A program made the translations under genes and the position numbers. A DNA stretch of 64,000 nucleotides from Eunapius fragilis (taxonomy: Eukaryota; Porifera; Demospongiae; Spongillida; Spongillidae): the NCBI GenBank assembly GCA_963681505.1, contig OY811977.1:6464970-6528969 (forward strand), in the 5' to 3' direction. This document shows, piece by piece, positions 57,177-64,000 of the stretch. The notes beneath the pieces were generated by a model that ran no database searches, was not told where the DNA came from, and saw only the letters and a list, made by a program, of their open reading frames with translations. Each line of letters starts with the position of its first letter. Position 1 is the first letter of the stretch.

Positions 57177-57441
57177 TGTTGTGTTTCTCGTTAGAAAATA
57201 CTCAGGATGTCCAAAGAATATAATATTGCAGGGAAATCACAGCGATACAAAGTAATACAGCCTATGTCAAAACTACAGAAGAGCACAAAGAGAATGCACA
57301 CTGACGTCTATTCCTGTCTAAATCCTACACACGGTGAAATGCTTAAATAGCCAATAGAAAGTTCTAGAACATGCATGCCCAACACATGTTTAATTAACAC
57401 CTAAAAGCAAGCCAGGTCATGCCAGAGCATGCTCCTTAACA
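57177..57441 (-). repeat. 5' LTR of the whole Gypsy element
   Basis: 265 bp, identical to 52525-52789. It would hold the element's promoter. Confidence 0.9.
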
Positions 57442-57598
57442 ACCACATACGCTTAATAATCAATATAGCGATTTACTACAAATTTAAAACTGAGTCAGAT
57501 GCGATGGGCCCTGGCAAGGATCATATCCCACACTAATCACCGGATGCATTAAGAATTAAGAGTTTCTGATGAACTCTTCTTGGGAATAAGATTATGCA

Positions 57599-57841
57599 TT
57601 GTTAGGAACATTATTTGATAATGCATATAGTCGTGGGTGGCTGCCTCTGGATGCATCTTTGATTGGTTGTAGGTGCCTCCTGAGTTTATGGTATAATACA
57701 ATTAGCTCCAACATAAATATTGCGGGTTGCTACACATCTTATACTAATCACCGGATACATTGTGGTTTCCAAAACAATAATAAGTTCATAATGGACCCTT
57801 CTGGCAGGAAGTGTTGCAAGAGCTGTAGAACGTGTATTTAA
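57599..57841 (+). other. Cys-rich open frame upstream of B3
   Basis: Third copy of the frame at 22424-22642 and 38057-38272 (YTSYTNHRIHCGF, GRKCCKS), ending differently. It overlaps the B3 core promoter, and the loss of its conserved tail argues that the DNA, not the peptide, is what is kept. Confidence 0.25.
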
Positions 57842-57843
57842 AG
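57835..57843 (+). promoter_or_regulatory. TATA-type core promoter of copy B3
   Basis: TATTTAAAG, 53 bp before the ATG at 57896, aligned with TATTTATAG of A1 and A2. The block TATACTAATCACCGGATAC lies about 95 bp further upstream. Confidence 0.5.
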
Positions 57844-57895
57844 ACTGTGCAGCTAGAGGTCACGTCATATAAGTCTTCGTCATACGAATCTCACG

Positions 57896-58580
57896 ATGAT
57901 CAAAGCGATTGTCCTACTTGGTGTGCTTGTCAGTGCCTTGGCGTATCCTCGAGAAATACAGCAGGATGAAGATGGTAACGCATCCTTTTACGTTTAGAAA
58001 TGTGAGGATCAGCATTACCGTTGTATCAACAATTAAATGCGCAGCTTACATGGAGCAAGCAGACAGAGGCAGTAAGTGATTGTGAACAAATGCGTGCAGT
58101 TGATACTGTCATATATATAACACCATTTTCAGCCATTGTGCTTCAGATCACGAACAATGTCAAATTCGGAGCTTCACTCGTCGTCCAAAGCGCAAATGGA
58201 AACTGGAGCCCAAAGCCGAAGTCTTTTGTTACTCCCCACGGCGGCACAACACAAGGGCAGGTAACGTCTAATGTTTATTATAATAGTGTCTCCAGCACTG
58301 CCCCCAGTGTTATTGCATACACATGCACCTTCCATTCATTCTTGCTTGTTTGTATACGTAGTGTATAGCGACCAGCAGTGGCACTACAGTGGGGGTATCT
58401 TTCCAAATAAAATATGCTACAGGAGATGTGTTCTTGGTCGAGGCGCAAATGGGTTTCGGAGACGATACCTATTGCAGAGCGACTAAGACGAGAAATGGTA
58501 AGGGGAACATGGCCATCGACGTTGGCGAAGAAATATCAGGATCCGTACTGACGTGCAATTTGGGAGCATACGATCCATGA
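57896..58580 (+). CDS. Small secreted protein, copy B3, intact four-exon gene
   Basis: Exons 57896-57974 (79 bp), 58013-58071 (59), 58147-58260 (114) and 58362-58580 (219) join in frame to 156 residues with GT-AG junctions. Phases and the last three exon lengths equal those of copy A2. Signal peptide MIKAIVLLGVLVSALA, then YPREIQQDED. The mature part includes NAQLTWSKQTEAITNNVKFG, GNWSPKPKSFVTPHGG, VGVSFQIKYATGDVFLVEAQ and GSVLTCNLGAYDP. Three cysteines, one at the start of exon 4. The first intron is only 38 bp. No family is recognised with confidence. It lies on the strand opposite to the other copies, 455 bp beyond the young Gypsy element. Confidence 0.75.
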
Positions 58581-58620
58581 AAATCTCTCGTGTTGTTCAG
58601 CAGCTAGTGGACACAATTAG

Positions 58621-58932
58621 ATATTTTGATTTTATTATTGCGTAGGTTTAATATCGCTAGAACCATGTTGAATTGGATTTAATACATGCAAGCAATCTAT
58701 TCACGACTCCAGCACGATGCAACTTTAAATTCTCCAAAATGCCATGACATGACGGTTATTTCCGTTAATATGTCCGACTTTGAACACTCACTATCCCACC
58801 AGTCCCTCCTCTCGAAATTTTAAATGATATATAAATCAACCACGAAGTATATTATATACAATTAATACGATACTATATAAAGTACAGGTTGTAGAAAGAG
58901 TAATAAATCGTGTCAGTCAGTTCTACAGTGTT
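58621..58932. other. No gene seen
   Basis: AT-rich sequence just past the end of the inverted Y block. Confidence 0.4.
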
Positions 58933-59610
58933 GTGGGCATTGTACAAATCAATCTTTTGTGGCTCCTTGTCGGGCGTTATCGAGGTAAACACGGCTCCGA
59001 AGTTTCGCTGTATTTTGCCACTCCCCCCGAAAAAAACATAATTATTTCAAATACACACGAAGGACAATTGCAACACGGCGAAGGACTTTCAGTGCTGAGG
59101 AGGTGGAAGCCATGCATGCTAGATGATTCCGAGTTGCTCAGCGGGGCTAAACGGCGACTAGAGTTTGATATGGACGAGGAGGTAGATGCAGAGTTGTCAA
59201 GTGATGAAGAGATCGAGGAGCCAAACATGATTGGCAGTGACAGTACAGTTGTGTACACCCGGACCCGTTCCTGTACTATTCAGTTTATTATCGAACTAGT
59301 AGGCTTGCTATTGTGGGTTTGTACTAAATCTGCGGACAAGGTAAACAAGCACATAAAGCCAACATATGATAACATAAAGAGAATGGCGAAGCGCTCGCGC
59401 AGGATGAACCGCGAAGACGTTATAGAACTTCTTGACAAGGATGACGATGCCCTTGAGAGCTATTGTAGTGACCCTGACGAGCCTGTTATGTCAGGGAGTG
59501 ATGATGAATTCAGCGACCTTGAACAGGAAAATGTGGATGGTAAACTCTTAGCATATGCAATACATACAACATACCATACATGTAAGAGTGCATTGTTGAA
59601 CGCAAAATGA
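58933..59610 (+). CDS. Acidic open frame with piggyBac-like N-terminal segment
   Basis: A 225-codon frame. Its last part, from an internal ATG at 59383, reads MAKRSRRMNREDVIELLDKD, then DEPVMSGSDDEFSDLEQEN. Basic start, a short helix and an acidic SDDEFSDLE tract are typical of the N-terminus of piggyBac transposases. The first half (SVLRRWKPCMLDDSELLSG, acidic DMDEEVDAELSSDEEIEE) is unassigned. The DDD catalytic core does not follow; a minisatellite begins about 140 bp later, so any transposase is truncated. Confidence 0.4.
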   Translation: MGIVQINLLWLLVGRYRGKHGSEVSLYFATPPEKNIIISNTHEGQLQHGEGLSVLRRWKPCMLDDSELLSGAKRRLEFDMDEEVDAELSSDEEIEEPNMIGSDSTVVYTRTRSCTIQFIIELVGLLLWVCTKSADKVNKHIKPTYDNIKRMAKRSRRMNREDVIELLDKDDDALESYCSDPDEPVMSGSDDEFSDLEQENVDGKLLAYAIHTTYHTCKSALLNAK

Positions 59611-59749
59611 AGCATAGACCAGACAATGACATTGAAAGCAGCAGTAGGAGCCAGTATATGGCATGGGTTCAACATCGGTGTGACATAACATTCATTCAGA
59701 TGATGAGTTGTTGCCATTTCAAATTGCTACCTGTGGTATGGAAGAAATA

Positions 59750-60735
59750 CATAGGTATTCCCTCAACACCCCCAGCGCACACACATAGCTATGTAAACTT
59801 CCCCCACAACACCCCCAGCGCACAGCCATAGGTATGCACACATCCCCCTCAACACCCTCAGCACACACATACCCCTCAACACCCCCAGCACACAGGTATG
59901 CACACCCCCCTTCAACACACCCAGTGCACACCCATAGGTATTCACACATCCTGTTCAACACCCCAACCCACAAATCTCCTTCAACACCCCCCAGCGCACA
60001 CCAATAGGTATGTACACATCCCCCTCATCACCCCCAGTGCACACCCATAGGTGTGCACACATCTCCCTCAACACCCCAACGCACACATCCCCCTCAACAC
60101 CCCAGCGCATATCCCCCTCAACACCCCCAGCGCAGACATCCCCTCAACACCCCCAGCGCACACATCCCCCTCAAAACCCCAGCACACACATCCCCTTCAG
60201 CACCCACAGCACACACATCCCCTTCAACACCCCCAGAGCACACATCCCCCTCAACACCCTGCACACACATCCCCCTCAACACTCTCAGCGCACACATCCC
60301 CATCAACGCCCCAGTGCACACATCCCCCTCAACACCCCCAGCGCACACATCCCCCTCAACACCCCAGAGCACACATCCCCCTCAACAATCCCAGCGCACA
60401 CATCCCCATCAACACACCAGTGCACACATCCCCCTCAACACCTCTGCACACACATCCCCCTCAGCACCCCAGAGCACACATCCCCTCAACACCCCATCCC
60501 CCTCAACACCCCCAGTGCACACATCCCCCTCAACACCCCCAGAGCAGACATCCCCCTCAACACCCCAGCACACACATCCCCCTCAGCGCACACATCCCCC
60601 TCAACACTCCCAGCGCACACATCCTCCACAACACCCCCAGCGCACACATCCCCCTCAACACCCCCAGCGCACACATTCCCCTCAACACCCCCAGTGCACA
60701 CATCCCCCTCAACACCCCCAGCGCACACCCATAGC
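59750..60735. repeat. 27-bp minisatellite, about 35 units
   Basis: Unit CACACATCCCCCTCAACACC followed by CCCAGCG, with indels of one to three bases in many units. The unit is a multiple of three and lacks stops in several frames, so long proline/histidine-rich frames appear on the plus strand and glycine/valine/cysteine-rich ones on the minus strand. These are repeat artefacts, not genes. The first units (59750-60050) carry an extra CATAGGTATG insert. Confidence 0.9.
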
Positions 60736-60739
60736 AATG

Positions 60740-61859
60740 CATACATAGAGGGATCCTGTACTAATTGTTCATTAATTTTTAATTCATCCGTTATGGAGAT
60801 ATAGCTGTAAAAAGTAATTATACATTTCGCGTTCATTTCATTAACCCTTCAACCTACTCCGAGCACAATTACCTCCCGTGCCCATGCCACTATATAAACA
60901 TGTACAACTCGTGTTTCCGCTTCTTACATACTTACTCCACAGTGGTTTAGAACAAGAAAATTGGGCCAGGGTATCACTTCAATGTTTCTTTACAAATACA
61001 TTCACAATAGTCCAAATTACGCTGAAATCTTTAATTAAAACTTTTCAGTTCATTACAGTTAGATAGATAGTTAAACTTGATTATTTGGATTTGATTTTAC
61101 ATGTTTAACCACAATTAATATTGTCATTTATTAACTTTATTATTTATTAATTTTATACCACTGTGTACTCAGTGTACGTCAGTGGTTGAAGTCGCTCTCT
61201 TCTATAACTAACAAGATTCGTTAAGCGATCAAAATGCGTGGATTCAGCTATCATCACCATCCACAACACGGTTCGTACTACCAGCGCACACATCATCATG
61301 TAGAAATCGTATCCCTGTCGATTCACTTAAAACCATTCATTGCGTGGCCATTTATAGGCTCACAAGCTATAACAGAGCCATGAGGTATAGTGCATGGTGT
61401 ATCAGCTAGGCTATGGGCCGGAGAGGCGTGGTCAAGTTAAAGCCACATGCACTGCAGCACAGCTAGGCTTGTACAAATGTAAGTTGATGTAACCTTTCCT
61501 TATTGTTGGGATTTGCTTTCTGCAGGCACACACAGTTTTTCATTCCATCAGCATGGCTGGCACTCACACCCATGAACCACACCCATGAACCAATTCAACA
61601 CACACACACACCCAACGTTGTCACTGTCCCTGTGAAGCCACTGTATAAGGATGGCCTTGTAAGTACACATCAGTTACCTCATCACAAATCATTTGTGCCC
61701 TAAACATAGTTTCTATTTGATTATTATACTGTCCCTCCTATTTTTATTTTAAATTCTGTGTGTGATATCAACTGTTCTTTTGGTTACTTCCAATTTTACA
61801 TCCCTTTTTATGGCATGAGATGTCCCATAAAGCATGGCCCTTCCCCTAAATGGGAGGGG
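60740..61859. other. No gene seen
   Basis: AT-rich. A poorly conserved tandem CACACCCATGAACCA pair lies near 61567-61595. No exon recognised. Confidence 0.4.
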
Positions 61860-61945
61860 GTAGGGGATGGTCAGATCGGCATAGTGGTTACACAGGTGTT
61901 ATCGCAGTGCAAGGTCAGTGGTTCAAATCACACTGAGGTTAAAAC
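61860..61945 (+). repeat. tRNA-like sequence, probable SINE head
   Basis: GGCATAGTGGTTA (A box-like) at about 61878 and GGTTCAAATCAC (B box-like) at about 61919 are spaced as in a polymerase III promoter. The acceptor stem does not close well, so it is more likely a tRNA-derived SINE than a working tRNA gene. Confidence 0.4.
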
Positions 61946-62139
61946 CTCTCCTTGCATTTTCCTAACTGCAGAAAATGTCAATGTAACATACACCTCACCA
62001 TGACCACAAACCTGCTATCTACTACCATTATACCATCCTTGCCTAAATCTCACCTGAGTGATGTAGCAACCTGAGTGATGCAGCAAACAGCTCAACCCAT
62101 GCAGGGCAGTGATACCCCACTAGACTACCAATCTGCCTA

Positions 62140-62365
62140 AATTCACATTTTTGAAATGGCACACTTTTCTCAAACGATGCACTTTTTTATGTGACACATT
62201 TTTGAAATAGCACACTTTTTACAAACGATACACTTTATGTGACACATTTTTGAAATAGCGCACATTTTTCAAATGATACACTTTTTTTTGTGACCCATTT
62301 TTGACGTGACACAAATTTGTGCCACTTAAAAATTGTGCCACTTAAAAATTGTGTCACTTAAAAAT
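62140..62365. repeat. Two short tandem repeats
   Basis: Three units of about 55 bp (CACATTTTTGAAATAGCACA plus AAACGATACACTTTT) are followed by three 17-19-bp units of GTGCCACTTAAAAATT. The two units read like partial complements of each other. Confidence 0.75.
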
Positions 62366-62451
62366 TGTGCTTACGTACATTTTTATTTCTATTGCCGCTT
62401 AATTAGATCTCTTTGTCGTACATTTGGAGGCTCACTAGAAGCGACCATAGT

Positions 62452-62506
62452 CAGTGGCGGATCCAGGAATAAGGCAATGAAGGGGGGGGGGGGGGGGGGG
62501 GGGGGG
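62452..62506. mobile_element. hAT-like MITE end with 25-bp G run
   Basis: CAGTGGCGGATCCAGGAATA followed by a G run at 62482-62506. It matches the end at 17187 closely. The partner end was not found. Confidence 0.4.
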
Positions 62507-62510
62507 CGCG

Positions 62511-62847
62511 CGCGGTTATATTGGAGGGGCGGCATATTTTGGAGCGCGCTCTTGCCTAGTACATCGAAGAACTATATTATGCATTGAAAACTAGGTCTTC
62601 CAATTTAAAAATCGGCTTCCATAATTGGAAGAAGTATTCCATATTGAATCAGTATGTTGTCTCCGTCTCGTGCCCTCACAATTGTACGTACGTCGCAACA
62701 GCAGTTGACATAGAGCAAATGACACAGAGACCAATACAGAGACCGATTTGGGACCGGAAGTCGACACAGAGACCGATTTGGGCGTAATCCCACCAGAAGT
62801 CGGATACTAGTAACGTACGGCAGGCAGGCAAGCTGGGAATGATAAAT
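62511..62847. other. No gene seen; 19-bp direct repeat
   Basis: GACACAGAGACCGATTTGGG-like units occur near 62738 and 62763, and a related one near 63447 (GACACAGAGACAGATTTAGG). No exon found. Confidence 0.4.
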
Positions 62848-63244
62848 GGTGTCTCATTCCATCGTAACGATGGGGAAATTGACATCTTCGTAGCAACCCG
62901 AGGCTGCTAAATTTTGCCTTTAGCCTGCGACATGCACGTAAGTATTAGTTCAGCGCCACACTCGGATCACGTGCCATCCCCCTGATAATTATCGCGCAAC
63001 ATCACAGTTATAAATTCAAAGCTTCTGGGGGCCCCTATGGGGGGAGCATACAACGCTCCACACAAGGAGTTGCGAGGAGCGTTGTACCAGAAGCATTGAA
63101 TCTCCATTCGTTGTAACTATGTCGGGGGGATGGCACGTGATCCGAGTGTGGAGTTGAGCTAATACGTACGTCGCAGGCTAAAGGAAAAATTTAGCAGCCT
63201 CGGGTTGATACGACGATGTCAATTTCCGATGGAATGAGACACTA
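62848..63244. repeat. Foldback element, about 130-bp arms
   Basis: Left arm 62848-62987, right arm 63121-63244, inverted and about 90% alike (TGTCTCATTCCATCG, GAGGCTGCTAAATTTT, TCGGATCACGTGCCATCCCC). The spacer holds a second nested hairpin (GCTTCTGG...CCAGAAGC, with ACAACGCTCC inside). No coding frame. Confidence 0.75.
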
Positions 63245-63861
<617 letters not shown>

Positions 63862-63947
63862 ATTAACATCCATAGCTCCCTACATGTGTGTCTCGTAACC
63901 TCCAGTACATGGTACTGTATTGTAACCTCCACTACATTTTTGTGTGA

Positions 63948-63961
63948 GGGGGGGGGGGGGG
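63948..63961. repeat. Poly-G tract
   Basis: 14 consecutive G. Confidence 0.9.
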
Positions 63962-64000
63962 TTCATACATCTGTGCGTGCAGAGCATAAATCCCAACTAA

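Larger units (their letters stand above)
52525..57441 (-). mobile_element. Ty3/Gypsy LTR retrotransposon, looks whole and young
   Basis: 4917 bp with two 265-bp LTRs that show no difference by eye, a 5-bp target duplication (ACCAC at 52520-52524 and 57442-57446), a polypurine tract (AGTGGGGGAGG complement at 52790-52800) next to the 3' LTR, and a TTGGCGTAGTCGGCAGG leader next to the 5' LTR. One long frame encodes Gag-Pol. It inserted into a copy of block Y. Identical LTRs imply very recent insertion. Confidence 0.95.
57442..58620. repeat. Inverted block Y (Y3), part after the Gypsy insertion
   Basis: Complement of 21700-22870 including the B-type gene and its upstream region. It stops being similar shortly after the gene's stop codon. 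Confidence 0.75.

Noticed and set aside
59750-60735. CRISPR-like array
   Set aside because: Units are directly adjacent without unique spacers, in an animal genome.
60010-60836. Long Pro/His-rich and Gly/Val-rich open frames on both strands
   Set aside because: They are by-products of the 27-bp minisatellite, open in several frames at once, with no start context or splice sites.
61868-61940. Functional tRNA gene
   Set aside because: A and B boxes are present but the acceptor stem does not pair, so a SINE is more likely.

Overview
The window is animal nuclear DNA. It is AT-rich, has spliceosomal introns with GT-AG borders, and is dense in transposon debris. A GAREM/THEMIS-type signalling gene, Ty3/Gypsy, hAT, Mutator-like and TA-targeting elements, a LINE with a restriction-like endonuclease and many foldback MITEs suggest a marine invertebrate. 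A sponge or cnidarian is plausible, but the species cannot be fixed from the sequence alone.

Layout. (1) 0.6-2.2 kb holds promoter-like sequence and MITE scraps. (2) 2.68-9.49 kb, minus strand, is the one clear host gene of ordinary type. It is a GAREM-like adaptor with several CABIT repeats, a proline-rich SH3-ligand linker, three tyrosine-motif exons and a C-terminal SAM domain. All introns found are phase 0. (3) 12.6-15.6 kb, minus strand, is a broken, end-truncated Ty3/Gypsy copy with one recognisable LTR. (4) 19.2-26.9 kb and 32.1-42.3 kb form a large segmental duplication built from two blocks, here called Y and X. Y carries a family of small secreted proteins with four exons each. X carries degraded Gypsy pieces. 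Later insertions sit inside these blocks, and their paralogous empty sites are still visible. (5) 42.3-48.6 kb is a transposon-rich stretch: an hAT deletion derivative, foldback MITEs, and a hAT-like MITE with poly-G/poly-C ends. (6) 48.8-52.05 kb, minus strand, is a nearly full-length LINE. (7) 52.4-58.6 kb is a third, inverted Y block. It carries an intact secreted-protein gene and is split by a whole Ty3/Gypsy element with identical LTRs and a 5-bp target duplication. (8) 58.9-64 kb holds a piggyBac-like N-terminal fragment, a 27-bp minisatellite, a tRNA-like SINE, a foldback element and simple repeats.

The most interesting unit is the secreted-protein family. At least five near-full copies and two truncated ones occur. 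Two copies (35.1-35.8 kb minus, 57.9-58.6 kb plus) have all four exons in frame with identical exon lengths and phases. The copies share a TATA-type core promoter 50-60 bp upstream of the ATG and a conserved upstream block. I do not recognise the family with confidence.
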